DNA of 64,000 bases. Source: Trichobilharzia regenti. Its lineage: Eukaryota > Platyhelminthes > Trematoda > Strigeidida > Schistosomatidae. The stretch lies in contig OX235265.1 of NCBI GenBank assembly GCA_944472135.2, positions 40,831,459-40,895,458 on the forward strand. The letters run 5' to 3'. How positions within the stretch are numbered: position 1 is the first letter of the stretch; each line of letters begins with the position of its first letter. The notes beneath the pieces were generated by a model, which searched no databases, had not been told where the DNA came from, and saw nothing but the letters and a program-made list of their open reading frames with translations. Below, in pieces: positions 33,916 through 45,079 of the stretch. Position numbers and translations under genes: made by a program.

Positions 33916-35142
33916 CTAAAATCAAGTACAGAAAAGTGATTAGTTAACATCAGTCAGTAACCAAATAGTAATAATACAGAGTTTAAAAATAAGTTAGGGG
34001 AGATTAAAATGTCTAATGGAAAAAAATTCTGAAACACAATTCTTACACGAAAACTGCTATTTACAATTCTTCCTAACCTTTACCAGTAATCCCCTGGCCT
34101 TAGATTCAACATGTTTCCAAAATGACTCACCTACAATTATGAGGTTGAAGACAAATCAGTGACCCACTCGCAAGTAGATATTTCAAACATTATGTAATTA
34201 TAAGTCCACTATTTTGTATGTAAAGTAGCAAAAATGGAGCAATAAATATTATTAACAGTTGTCAGCTTATAGGTAGATATGAAGAGCATAAGAGAAACAT
34301 AAGAAAAAATGCAAAAAAAAGTTAACAGGATTAAATTAATGCTGAAATCTACCCCGAAATTAATCATATGCCTATAAAATAGCACCTGTTAAACACGATT
34401 ATAAAGTCAAGAATTTCTAATGGATTGGACAAGAAGAGCCCTAAAAAGATAATACCACCTTAAAAAGGAATTATTGTACTTATGAAGAACACTGAGAAAC
34501 CTAGAGCCCTACCTACAGAAGCATTACTATAACTTGCCAAACTACAAAACTGTCGGCTGTACAGAAAACAGTATACTGGTGTGCGTTTAAGTGAGAATCG
34601 TTGATCATCTGAACAAAACAACCTACTATCGCCATTACGTTAGGTACACACATTTCGACAGTCGTTGCTTTTAATGTTTGCACAATATTACTCATTCTTT
34701 TAACCTAATATACGTTGTTGGGTCATTATGACAATCACTCTTGACAATTATGTTAAGGTGACAACTCTCAATCGAGCAAGCGAAGACAACTCCACTTTGC
34801 ACTGCTCTGAACGGTAAGCAGACCTCCTTCAATAGACCAGTTGACCACATGTTCATATCTAGAAAAATGTTATGTTGATCTTTTATTAATATAGCTGCTG
34901 AGAAACATCATCCTTTGCAAAGTGGTCAGCATCAACTTACTGATCATCATTTAAGTTTTAATTGCCGTCGTGGAGTTTTAAGTGCTAAGTAAAACTTATA
35001 TTAAACTACACAGCCCTGTACCAGCAATGGTTCATGCCAGTCAAAGATAATCAACACCTTTATACGACAAATATGTTTTCCCACCTGAAAAACCCTTTTA
35101 AGTAGTTGGAGACGATAAACAGAAAGTCAAATACATATAAGA

Positions 35143-35540
35143 GATGAGATTTTATTTTGATAAATCACACAGTTATACAGTAATATTTTTTTATTATAGC
35201 TTGATTCCACACCGTATTTTTCATACAAGTATGAAATTTTCAGCATGTGATATCGGTAGCCCAAATTTTGCACACGGACCATAGATATCGGATGTGCGTC
35301 GGCAGGGGATCGAAACCCGAACCATGTGCATGGTCGGCGGGAGTCCTAACCGCTGTGCCACCGACGCCCATAAACTGATGACGTTCCGAGCACAAACTAT
35401 TGCTCATAATCATATCAATAGTTTGTGCTCGAAAAGTCATCAGTTAATATTACTGTATAAAACTGTGTGATTTATCAAAATAAAATCTCATCCATAATGG
35501 AGTTATACTCTACCACAGCGCCCAAGTTTTATACTTATAT
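35143..35540. repeat. GAAACGTC palindromic element, complete, interrupted by SINE-B
   Basis: The outer arms read GAGATGAGATTTTATTTTGAT with ATCACACAG at about 35143-35190, and the inverse at 35455-35500. The inner arms AACTGATGACG--CGAGCACAAACTATTG lie at 35373-35404 and inverted at 35422-35450. The left arm is split by SINE-B at 35192-35371, so the palindrome is older than that SINE. Confidence 0.75.
35192..35371 (-). mobile_element. SINE-B, nested in palindromic repeat
   Basis: Same head and body as 26455-26642: minus-strand GGCGTCGGTGGCACAGCGGTTAGG, box B GGGTTTCGATCCCC, then GGGCTACCGATATCACATGC and GGTGTGGAATCAAGC. Removing it rejoins the palindrome arm (CAGTAATATT to AACTGATGACG). Confidence 0.75.
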
Positions 35541-35564
35541 CAAGAAAGTCCAGCAGTAAGGTAT

Positions 35565-35735
35565 CACTGTAGCGTTAGGTGACGCGGATTTGAACTTCCA
35601 GAGAAGCACTAGTTATTTCGAGGTTGCAGATACGCCTTGCTGATGAGTGCCAAAAATCAGTCCAGAGATTCTTGCCGATCACCTTATCTAACGTCCATCT
35701 AAAGTGCATCATAATGGCTAGTCACTTAGTTTAGT
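35565..35735 (+). mobile_element. SINE-C fragment
   Basis: Shares TTCGAGGTTGCAGATACGCC, TTGCTGATGAGTGCC and CATCTAAAGTGCATCATAATGG with the SINE-C copies at 8430-8570 and 63500-63690. The tRNA-like head is damaged. Confidence 0.55.
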
Positions 35736-35785
35736 GACTTCGTTAGAAACCTGGATTAAGTAGTGACGATTTCTCAGTCAAATCT

Positions 35786-36609
35786 TATTTGGGAAGTACC
35801 ATCAGCCCCACAGGTTGATCTCAGCACGGATAGAGGGCTAGTTTCGCATATGTTAGTTTACGCCGTCTCTGGCGTAAACGTGATATCCGGCTGGTTATCG
35901 ATTAAAGGGCGTGTGTACTGCTGAGCAGTCCGCTCCGTCCTCCTTTATGGCTGTGACTGAGATATTGCCACTGAGAGTGGAAGACATGAAAACATTAGCT
36001 GTCTTTGATCGTAGGTGCCTGCGTTCTATCTCCTCTATAGTGGTATAATAAGGTGAGCAGTATTGAGGTTAGGCGTCGAGTGCTAGGTAAGGAGGGGAAA
36101 TCAATCGACGAGGCTGTGAAATTACATCGACTGAGATGGTTAGGACATGTGTTACGCATTCCAGCCTAGTCATCGCCTTCCTCGACGGTCAATGTGAGCT
36201 GACATAGGGTCAGGCTGGAAAAGAGTTATCCTGCGGTGGTCAAACCAAAACATAGCACTAGTTAATGAAATCCTCAAGAATTAGTTTAAGTCACATAGGA
36301 AGGTGTAGACTTCCTGGTTTGGGTCCTCGGGACGGTAAAAATCACTGGTTGGAAAGAATTGGTGACATGGCTCAAAATTGTTCTCAATGGCTGGCTGACG
36401 CAGATGCATCCACTCCTTGTGACTTATGATTTCCAATGAAACTGTTTTCTTCTTCTTTATCACTATTCCTTTGTCTTACACGTCTGTTTACTGTATTTAT
36501 TATGCATTTCTTCTACTTTCTTCTCTTGCTTTGTGTGCTACAAAGAGGGAGTGTGGCGACTTGAACTGCCGCACATATGTGCAAAGTTCTATGTCGAAAA
36601 CAGACAGAG
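35786..36609 (+). mobile_element. RTE-1C: 5'-truncated, frame-scrambled, perfect 10-bp TSD
   Basis: AGTCAAATCT at 35776-35785 and 36610-36619 flank the copy. It begins at the TYLGST segment of pol and ends in the RTE-1 UTR with GTCGAAAACAGACAGAGAG. Nucleotide similarity to RTE-1A is high, but many small insertions and deletions destroy the frame. Confidence 0.85.
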
Positions 36610-37827
36610 AGTCAAATCTATTTCGTAGCTTACAATCATGTATTCATGATATATTGACTACAAAATAGAAGTAAAAAAAAGTTATCTTTACTTAATCTAT
36701 AAACGAATATGCTCCGTTGAAATTACAACTTCATTATGCACATCCCATTTACAACCTAAAATCATACAATGGAATATTTATTGAAAAATTCATTTTCCAA
36801 AAAGATAAATTCCTTGTCTTCTTCACAAACCTAGAAAAACCATCTACAAATTATCAGAAGACTAGTATGACAGAATAAAACCACAGAAACAAGATGTTGC
36901 TTGAATTGTCGAATAATAAAATCAGCCAAATGCCAATTCAAGTTTAACACAATCAAAATTTCATAAAGTTTGACATAACAAATTATAAAGCCTCGTTTTT
37001 CTCACTCCTCTTTCGCCTCATCCTCCTCCTAAAAAATAACGCAGAAGGAGGCGAAATCAAACAACTTACATCATCCCTATATCAACATTCGTGATTCCAG
37101 TTAACAGGATTTATGCACAATACACATACATACTACTTTTAACTTTAGTTTAGGTTTGAAAGCAGCTAGCAGCTGTCTTATTTTTGTTGTTTTCTTCTTT
37201 TTCTCTGATTATTACCTTTTGTTCGGATAATGAAAACAACCGAGAACAAAAGAAGAGGACAATAATATCTTGTACTTGTCGTTTTATAAGTGGGACACGC
37301 AGACATTTATTACAATATTATTAATAATAAATCTGTAGCACACTGTACTGTAAAATAAACAACTAAGTAACAAGTAATAACAATGAAACAGATAAAGAAA
37401 CAAAAAAATATATAACCTGAAGGAAAAGAAGGCAGGGGAAAGATGAATAACTCTAATTCAGCGAAACAAGAAAAAAAAATCCCTGAACATTTGGTTGAAG
37501 TGAAGTTTTACTAGCTGCGAGTAAATGACATACAGAAAATTACGGCATTATGAGATGAAAATACACAAGACAGCCAGTAAAACAAAAATCACTAGCATAA
37601 AGTGATCCACTAACTACAGATCTATTGGTAATTATAGTAGTTATATGTATATGTAAGAAAGTTGTTAAATATTTTTAGATACTGATCATTAAATATGCTT
37701 GACAATGATAAAAAGGAATGAAATGGGGAAAGAAGTGGGAATCAAAAAAAAAAGAATGAAGAAAATGTATGTGACTATTACGTGTAGTTGATGAAGAAAA
37801 TTACGGCAATTATATTTGAGAAAAATG

Positions 37828-38056
37828 TGCATCGGTGGCTCAGTGGTTAGGACGCTCGCCGACCATACACATGGTCCGGGGTTCGATCCCCGGCCACCAA
37901 CGCACTCCTTTACCTCACCAAACCAGAAATAAAGTTGGTAAAGAGGAAATGTTGTGCATGAGGCTAGCAAACCTATCCTGTAAAAATAAACACTGCTACA
38001 GAAACTTCAAGCCACTATCTTGAAGCCCTATGTTCCACTGGGAACGTGAAGGAAAA
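37828..38056 (+). mobile_element. SINE-A, best-preserved tRNA-like head
   Basis: Starts GTGCATCGGTGGCTCAGTGG (box A TGGCTCAGTGG exact to consensus), with CCGGGGTTCGATCCCCGG at the T-arm position and ACGCAC closing the stem. It ends GAAGCCCTATGTTCCACTGG, GAACGTGAAGG, A-run. Imperfect flanking repeats TTATATTTGAGAAAAA and TTATACCTGAGAAAAA suggest the TSD. Confidence 0.88.
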
Positions 38057-38224
38057 ATTATTTAATTTAAATTATACCTGAGAAAAAGATTAAGGACACA
38101 GAAATGAAACTGTCGAACTTTTGAATGCAAATAAAACCGAAGATGCATTACTCACCTTCAACGAGATTTTAATGTGGATTGTACATCTATCAGTATGTTT
38201 GTATAATAAGTGTAAACAACAGCT

Positions 38225-38420
38225 CTAAATAAAGCTCTATTATCGACTGTACACTTAATGAATGGCGTTTTGAACACAGTCTATTGCAATTATGAACAGT
38301 AAATTGTGTTCAAAACGTCATCCACTAGTAATTAATACTGCTTGATTTTGTGATGTACGCGATAAGCAAGTTTATGTAGAAATGCATACTGGCACGGTGC
38401 CCAAGTTCTAAATATATGGG
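38225..38420. repeat. GAAACGTC-family palindrome, short copy
   Basis: Inverted arms GAATGGCGTTTTGAACACAG and the complement of ATTGTGTTCAAAACGTCATCC surround a short loop at 38283-38300. The right flank ending CGGTGCCCAAGTTCTA matches the other copies. Confidence 0.65.
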
Positions 38421-38564
38421 AAAATTTTCTTTTTTATACACAGTTCACCAAGAATGACAGCACCAAAGCAAGATTCGACCTGCTTGGCAAGCATTACTGA
38501 TTTATGTGAGTCGTATTCAGCTATTTGTATCAATCAATCAACAGTACACAGCACCATGCACAGT

Positions 38565-38601
38565 CCCGACCGAAAGCTGCTACCTTGACGCAGTGGTCGG
38601 G
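38565..38601 (+). ncRNA. HDV-like ribozyme P1 pairing at RTE-1 5' end (mini-element)
   Basis: CCCGACC (38565-38571) pairs perfectly with GGTCGGG (38595-38601) across a 23-nt interval, starting at the first base after the TSD. This matches the position and length of P1 in HDV-like ribozymes found at LINE 5' ends. P3 is weakened relative to the copy at 58809-58773, and P2 and P4 were not resolved. Confidence 0.4.
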
Positions 38602-39032
38602 CTTGAATACCACAATGAACCAACAAGCTATACTGGTTGAGACTTATGTCTCTTGAGGTCCTACAATGCCAGAAAGGTTGTTTGGATAGCGGTTAGACAA
38701 AAAGCAGCTACCCAATCCAATACTATGATTCAAACTAATTCACAATATATCATGCCGGATCGGTCGGGGCTCGGATTAACAACGACTGCGCTTCCTGCTG
38801 CCGTGTCACAGGGCAGAAGTGATAAATATGCATGGAGGATTTAATCAAACCAAATCCCTACAAAACCAATACTTGATAAATATGCTACTGAGACACACCA
38901 AACAAAAAAGAACAGACAAAAACAGGCCGCGTGTGACCGGCCTCAAGCAATTGTCTCCTGGGCTCTGCAGTCACACGACCAACTTCCACGGTGTGGGTAG
39001 CCGGGAAGTAACAATCGCCCTCACAACCCAAT
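38565..39032 (+). mobile_element. Mini-element made only of the RTE-1 5' region, 11-bp TSD
   Basis: CCATGCACAGT at 38554-38564 and 39033-39043 flank a 468-bp sequence. Its first base is the first base of the full-length RTE-1B (CCCGACCGAAAGCTGCTACC). It follows the RTE-1 5' UTR, with an extra segment near 38830-38880, to CCCTCACAACCCAAT, and stops before the endonuclease ORF. It has no RTE 3' end or poly-repeat tail. It looks like an insertion of a terminated 5' transcript rather than an ordinary 5'-truncated copy. Confidence 0.8.
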
Positions 39033-39546
39033 CCATGCACAGTACTTTCTATTGACTGTTATTTATAATATCACGCAGAATCTGAATAATTTCGGTTTCC
39101 AAAGGAAACTGCGCTCAATTTTTACCTCGAACTAAGTAAATTGCACGTGGCTAATTAATTTGCAAATCTCGAGTTACATCCAAAACAAGTTTGACATACT
39201 TGTACGATACACAAATCAGGTGAACAGAACTACTTGCCTAAGGCGAGCACTAGAATTCTTCAAAAGATTTTAAGCTAAAAACGGCAGTTTATATTCGAAG
39301 TTACACACAGTCACATAAAGTTAGTTTTCACATTTGCCAAAAGTCGGATTTTTGCAAGTACTATTATTGGAACTACTCATTAACTTAAAAAGTTATCCAA
39401 TTCATGGTAAGAGAAAACTTTTTAGTGACGCAATACTGAGCAGTCACTCCTGTTACATTGTATTATGAAGTAGACATCCCGATTCGTACACTTGCAAAAA
39501 CAAAAAAAAAAAATACAGAGAAACAAAATTTCATAATTACACTTAC

Positions 39547-39944
39547 GCATTAACATAGGAGCGTATCTATTCATCATTATTCCTAGACCTTCAATAATTG
39601 CCAGTATTACACCACCAACTACTGCTTGGCCAACCATAGCTGCCGGTCCATGACGAATAGCCAGAACAGCTCCAGTTATTGCCCCACTAGTGATTGAATT
39701 CCATGGATCCTCTTTTTGGCGAGCGAAGACTAAAGTGCAATCAACTGCAGTAAAAGTACCACCCCAAATAGCGAAAGCTCCTCCCACTAGTGGTGCACGC
39801 TGACGGCTGTTAACCATTGCGCTGATTAGTTTCTTGGTATAGCCAGAAGGGGCATTACGATAACCTTTGTAAGAATGTACAATGCTACCACCAATGGTGC
39901 CCATAGCAAACGCCGCTCCACAATCACTAACAATACGGAATGGA
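39547..39944 (-). CDS. TIMM17: TIMM17, main coding exon (mitochondrial inner-membrane translocase)
   Basis: The exon encodes the whole Tim17 core: [19 protein letters not shown] (TM1), KGYRNAPSG, then [16 protein letters not shown] with TAVDCTLV (TM2), the signature [19 protein letters not shown] (TM3), and [21 protein letters not shown] (TM4). Tim17 is the channel-forming subunit of the TIM23 presequence translocase. The acceptor CTGTTTCAG ends at 39945 and the donor GTAAGT starts at 39546. The preceding exon must end in two bases of a codon; TG would restore the conserved Cys before PFRIV that pairs with the VDC cysteine in the family. The reading frame continues upstream to 40054, but that part is intronic. 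Confidence 0.93.
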
Positions 39945-40011
39945 CTGAAACAGATTTTAATAAAAGATTTGAGTATTTCGGTTACTAGTACTCCCAATAG
40001 TAAAAGTATAC

Positions 40012-40019
40012 CAATGCAT
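40012..40019 (-). CDS. TIMM17: Possible TIMM17 5' micro-coding exon (Met-His-Cys)
   Basis: ATGCATTG (40019-40012) is followed by GTATAC. A 67-bp intron would end at the main-exon acceptor and restore TG/T, the conserved Cys. An in-frame TGA just precedes the ATG. Against it, Tim17 proteins usually have six to nine residues before this Cys. The true first exon may lie further upstream. Confidence 0.3.
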
Positions 40020-40054
40020 TCAAGTTTACTGATAAAATTTATTTCATGAGTCAT

Positions 40055-41690
40055 TGCTAATATAGACGTCCTAAGGTGACTATAAGGGACTTTTTAGGCC
40101 GCCACACAGTTGAATACAATGCTATCATCAAACAGTATTCACGGTAATAATACGGATTCTCGCAACACGCGATACTGAATGGTGAAGTTGGAAATACAAC
40201 AGTAAAACGAGAAATTCCAAAATAATGATTGAACTACTTATAACAGGTTTAGTAGCATGAATTGAAATAAAACCTTGGCATCCCACTAAGATGTCATTAC
40301 AGAAGAGTACCCTCAGTTAACAACTGGAATGTGATAATAAGTTTTAAAGGGAGAGTCAAATAGCATAGATTAAAAATCAGTGGTAGGGAACTGGAATGAA
40401 CTGGATTTTCTACGTAGAACAATGTACCGAACTGCGACAATTTAAGATGCAACACTTCACTCAGTATACATAAAGGTAGTAAAAAGGAAAACACAAAAAA
40501 ACTATAATAAACGGAAACTGATGGTAGGAATCATCACAGGGAGAAAAACACAGATTTAATGCGTCTGTAAATTCACAAAGACTGAATACATCATAACCAC
40601 TGAAAAAGACTTTGTAATTGTGCATACGATGAACCGCTTTAACAATTGACGACGCTACTACTTTGTTTCACTTCACCAGCCTCTATGTACCATGAAAAAA
40701 TTATTATCACTATTATTTCGATAAAACTACTGCTACAAAATAGGACGTAAGAAAAATCGACTACACTACAATTATTTGGTTGGGAACCAAAAATTTTAAT
40801 AATCATGATTACATGAATGAATTCATTATGAGTCATATTACTACAGAAGCATATTTTTCAGATACTCAAGTTAATTTAAATCTAAAATCTTATCTATAAA
40901 ACTAACTTCCTTAATTAGGACTAATTATAAAGGATCTGTGGTCCTGATAAATGTGACCGACATCTCATATTTAATCATGACTGATGTCTGACTCCTGCTG
41001 GTGTAGATCAGCACAGATTATATCTCCTAAGAACAACTGGTGTGATCGAATACACCCACTTCCCCTCAAAGCCTCCAGAAACCCCGTATTCTTCAGGGTG
41101 ATCACCTACGAGGACAACAATTTCTGCATACTTTCGATTATGCAACACTAGCTAAACAGCAAGTGACTTGCTGAGTAATTATTAAATCAGCCATCACGTT
41201 TATCAGCAGATTCACGATACAACTGAATACGAATAACGACAATATGTGACGCTAGAAAACATCCATGGTTGCAAAACATAACTGGGTCTGGGCAGTGCTG
41301 AACTACGTTTTATCCGATTGAGAAACTGTTGGCAACATAAATGGCATTACAATCTCCAAATGCAGCTCAATTGACTGCAGTCCGAATGCAAAACGTTCCG
41401 CATACATAGATCAACGCCCACAACACGCATCGTAATAATAATCAGAAGCATTTAGGTTCAGATCCAGAAAACAACAATTTAGGCTAAGTGAAAGTTTAGC
41501 TAGGAAATCACCAACATGCTAATTTGCATCCTCTATTCCGTTTAAAGAGATTGCCTTGCAGTCAATCACGGATGGGGTGGATTTGAAACAATTTCGAATT
41601 TGCCATGTAGTATCCACTTCTGCTGAAATCATCTTTATTCATGTGCTAAACTTATTTGCTTTCACACAAACAGCATGCAAGCAAGTAAAG
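40055..41690. other. TIMM17 upstream region, nothing recognised
   Basis: No supported exon, repeat or RNA. Confidence 0.4.
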
Positions 41691-41692
41691 AT

Positions 41693-41875
41693 GAAGTAAT
41701 AAAGGTTAATAAAGCAGGATTTAATGAATTCATCAAATTTCGGTAGAACTCGTCAGCTGAATACTCTACATACACGGATATATATACTTTTTAAAGAGTA
41801 TTCAGCTGACGAGTTCTACCGAAATTCGATGAATTCATTGAATCCTGCGTTATTAACCTTTATTGCTTGTTATAA
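41693..41875. repeat. Near-perfect palindrome with 68-bp arms
   Basis: Left arm about 41699-41767 and right arm about 41797-41865 differ at about four positions, with a 29-bp AT-rich loop. Both arms contain CTGACGA, eight bases, then GAAA on the outward-reading strand (41806-41824 plus; 41756-41738 minus). Confidence 0.85.
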
Positions 41876-41879
41876 ATTC

Positions 41880-42825
41880 ATATCGGGAAATAAATGTTTT
41901 CAAAAGATGAAGTAACTGACTGCAAGTATTACTACAACGCTACAGTCTGACTGATCTCTTATTGGATCCAACAGCTTCAGTTCTCAGGACTGGATAGTAT
42001 CATGAATCTTCACACACTGTGTGACTTACAGCCTGAAATATAAACCTGCACCAGTTTACTGTGCTTACTAACTAGCCACCAAAGTAAGACAAATAGATAG
42101 AGAAGAATCAGAGGAGACTTATTTTAAATCCCAGGGTGTAGTAAGTACGTTTATATCTATGCGACCAATTCATGGAAGATTTTGAAACATCACTGAGATG
42201 CGGTACGCTTGCCTAAAAACTCAACATTTAGCCAGTAGTCCGCCCTACTGAATAGTATCACCGGCCACAACAACGTATGTGGGGTTCAGCCTGACACATG
42301 GAAAAGACGCTCCAGATAGCTGAGTTTTTAGTAGCAATGATCTAAATCAGGCAGTTCGGACTTGTCTCTGAGACTCAGATCAGTGGTCAACAATCTCGGA
42401 GAAAGAGAATACGTCCCAGTGTTGACATTAAGAGCTCTCTTTCAGTCTAGTCCTAATTTTGCTGACAGTACATAATGAGCAATCATACTACCTTTTGCAA
42501 CCTAAGGAGATTTACAATCTTTTCGAATGAGTGATCCCTTTCACCTTTCAGACTACACCACATCCCAAATCCTTCATGTGATTAATCCACTGCAAAAGAT
42601 GCTACAAATATAACGATGAATCAATAAGTGAAGTCTTTGAATATTCTTTACATCAATCGGATATCTCCTGTTGTGTACTGCTGCATATTATACACCACCT
42701 CTACTAGGAATCCGCATATCACGCTTGAAACAAAAGCGATGTATTTTAATGAATTGAAGCAAGTCATGTAGACGGTTTACTATTTATCACAAGTAAATCA
42801 AATTCCTGGCTGAATGACTAGTTTC
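41880..42825. other. Intergenic, nothing recognised
   Basis: No supported feature. Confidence 0.4.
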
Positions 42826-42829
42826 AATG

Positions 42830-43415
42830 TAGAACTTTGCTCATATGTGCAGCAGTTCCACTTGCCACTCTCCATTCAGCACACGAAGTAGGAGAAGAGT
42901 ACAGAGAGATTCAAAAGAGAGATAATAAACAGAAGTGCGAGGCAAAAAGAATAGTATAATAATTGCATATGAAAAACCACCAAGAGTAAATGCATCTGCT
43001 CCATTGACAACGATATTTAGCCATATCACCAACTGTCTCCAGCCTCTGGTTCTTACGATCGCCGCGACCCCAAACAGGAAGTCTGCCTCTCACTACATGA
43101 CTAGCTTAAACTAACTATTATACATTTCATTGACTAATGAAGCCATGTATTGGTTTGACCACCACTAGCTCCCTCTTTTAAAACCTGATCCATCTTATGT
43201 CAGCTGACATCGCCCGTCGAGGAAGGCGATGGCTAGTCATGTATAACACATGTCCTAACCATCCCAATCGGGGTAACTTCACAACTTCATCGATTGATTT
43301 CTCCTCCTTACCTAGCACTTGACGCCTAACCTTAATACTGCTCAGCTTACCATACCACTTAACACAGGAGACGGGACGCAAACACCTATGATCAAAGACG
43401 GATATTAACACTCAG
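42830..43415 (-). mobile_element. RTE-1 3' fragment, degraded
   Basis: The minus strand reads SVFDHRCLRPVSCVKWYGKLS, the VRRQVLGKEEKSIDEVVKLP segment, LGWLGHVLYMTSHRLPRRAM, GRLPVWGRGDRKNQRLETVG and GDMAKYRCQWSRCI, followed by the RTE-1 3' UTR to about 42830. Frameshifts separate the pieces. Confidence 0.8.
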
Positions 43416-43479
43416 TTAATCTTTATCACGATAAGACCTCAAATATGACAAAACAGTTCAAGTTGACACACTACAAATA

Positions 43480-43760
43480 GATGCACTCAGTAAAAACTAA
43501 TAAAATTTGAAACAGAAGCGTCCGGATAATACAAAAACAAAACTGAGGGGAGTGAAGCAAATAAGGATGTGATACTACCCAAACACAAGGTATGAGCACA
43601 CTTTCGAAAACGCGATTTATTGTCAGCAAAATAACTTCGTGTTCCCAAACCCAAGTTCCAGTTGTTATGTGGACCCCAGTCAGACAATTTACATTCCCCT
43701 ACACGACTCAAGCCGATAACCATTGACTTCACAAATGAGTACCAAATCTTCATTTGACTA
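43480..43760 (-). mobile_element. Second RTE-1 3' fragment
   Basis: The minus strand has WYSFVKSMVIGLSRVGECKL, SDWGPHN and KSRFRKCAHTLCL, corresponding to the final 50 residues of RTE-1 pol. It lies just upstream of the 42830-43415 fragment and covers overlapping pol sequence, so it is a separate insertion. Confidence 0.65.
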
Positions 43761-44059
43761 ACTGCACCTGGCTATTCAGAAACAGTCTGTGTGAGATATT
43801 CAAAACTATTGCCAATCATCTTAATAAGCTGTTCACTTAATGAATCGGTCATTAAATAATATTAACTTCTCATATAACTCGTCAAAGATAAGCAGGTCTC
43901 CATGAACACTAGTAAAATGAATGGTCGACATTGGAAGCTATGGTTAACTGAAGAACCCACAGCTAGAATTACTGAGTGCAGAACCTTCAATCAAAACAAC
44001 AACCACAAAACTTCCCTCTCAATCAAGTCATATACTTTATGTGAGAGTAGTATTTCGGC

Positions 44060-44285
44060 ACTACCCAGCTAGCTTTTTTTTTCGGGCACATTGCAGACAT
44101 TTTGGGGCAAAAACTTCGGGTAGATCCACTTACGTGGGACAGTGTCCCGAAGTTTGCCCCAAAAAGTTTGCAATTGGCCCTAAGTCTGCCCCAAAAAGTC
44201 TGCAATGCGCCCGAAGTCTGCCCCAAAAAGTCTGCAGTGCACCCGAAAAAAATGCCAGCTGGGATATTGTGGAACATAATTCCAT
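44060..44285. repeat. Palindromic element enclosing 32-bp tandem repeats
   Basis: Three units of 32 bp (44146-44177, 44178-44209, 44210-44241) share CCCGAAGTCTGCCCCAAAAA and GTCTGCAATG. A single unit on the left (about 44082-44120) is inverted. The ends CCCAGCTAGC-TTTTTTTTCGGG and CCCGAAAAAAATGCCAGCTGGG are complementary, so the whole folds into a hairpin. GC-rich relative to its surroundings. The frames open on both strands are a by-product of the repeat. Confidence 0.8.
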
Positions 44286-44289
44286 ATTA

Positions 44290-45075
44290 GATGAGCTTGT
44301 ATCATACAACATACTGCTACTCACTATTGGAAGCTGTATGACGTTTTGAGTTAAATTTTTTAGTTATAATCATATCTATGCATTCAAATGACTTCAAACA
44401 GTGCTTTATGTGGTCCTAAGCTATGCTACATTTTACAGAGTAATTTCCATTTATCAGGGATATGTGTTGCATTATTTAGATTGCACGCGTCTGATGCTGA
44501 TTCTGTGGATGCATTGCAACGGCTCTGAAGTAATGCTATTGTAATGCAATAAGTTTCATGTGTCCATACAATTACTTCGAGACAGCATGAACGAGTGGAA
44601 AATTATTCTAATAAGTGATGGAAACAGGTTAATTATCGAAACTCCACCCATCAAATCAACACCAAACACGTGCAATCAGAATGACACAACCCCCATACCG
44701 GATACATAGAAAGTTGCAGAAAGAAGCGAAGCGACTTAGTGAGTTATCACGATAATAGTCTACCAAGATAAAAATTTTGTTTGTTATTCGCGATAGATTC
44801 TGTTAATGAATTCCAGAGATGAGTGGTAAACGAACATACCAAGGGTCCCTAGCAAACTCATCCATGGCAAGCACTCGTGATTGACTGTACCGAATACAAT
44901 CAGGTTGTGCGCCTTAAATGAGGACCTAGTTTCTACGTATCTACACATTGATATCCTTAAGTTTTACATATTTAAGAAGAATTTGACTGACTTATAGAAT
45001 TGAGAAGTACTGCTCGTGTTGGAACTGTAAGGCAACCATGAGAAGTATCCCCTATTCAATGACATTGGATGATCC
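44290..45075. other. Intergenic, nothing recognised
   Basis: No supported feature. Confidence 0.35.
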
Positions 45076-45079
45076 AGTA

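Larger units (their letters stand above)
33916..39546 (-). other. TIMM17 intron 2, repeat-filled
   Basis: GTAAGT donor at 39546-39541 and TTTTAG acceptor at 33921-33916. It contains a palindromic element with a nested SINE, a SINE-C piece, RTE-1C, SINE-A, another palindrome and the RTE-1 5'-end mini-element. In the gaps 33916-35140, 36620-37825 and 39045-39546 I see no further feature. Confidence 0.7.

Noticed and set aside
39945..40054. N-terminal extension of TIMM17 read from the upstream ATG at 40054
   Set aside because: The segment has no Tim17 similarity and contains a good CTGTTTCAG acceptor right before the homologous region; it is better explained as intron.
44023..44349. Repeat-rich proteins on both strands
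   Set aside because: The 32-bp tandem units keep several frames open; translations differ by strand and have no domain.
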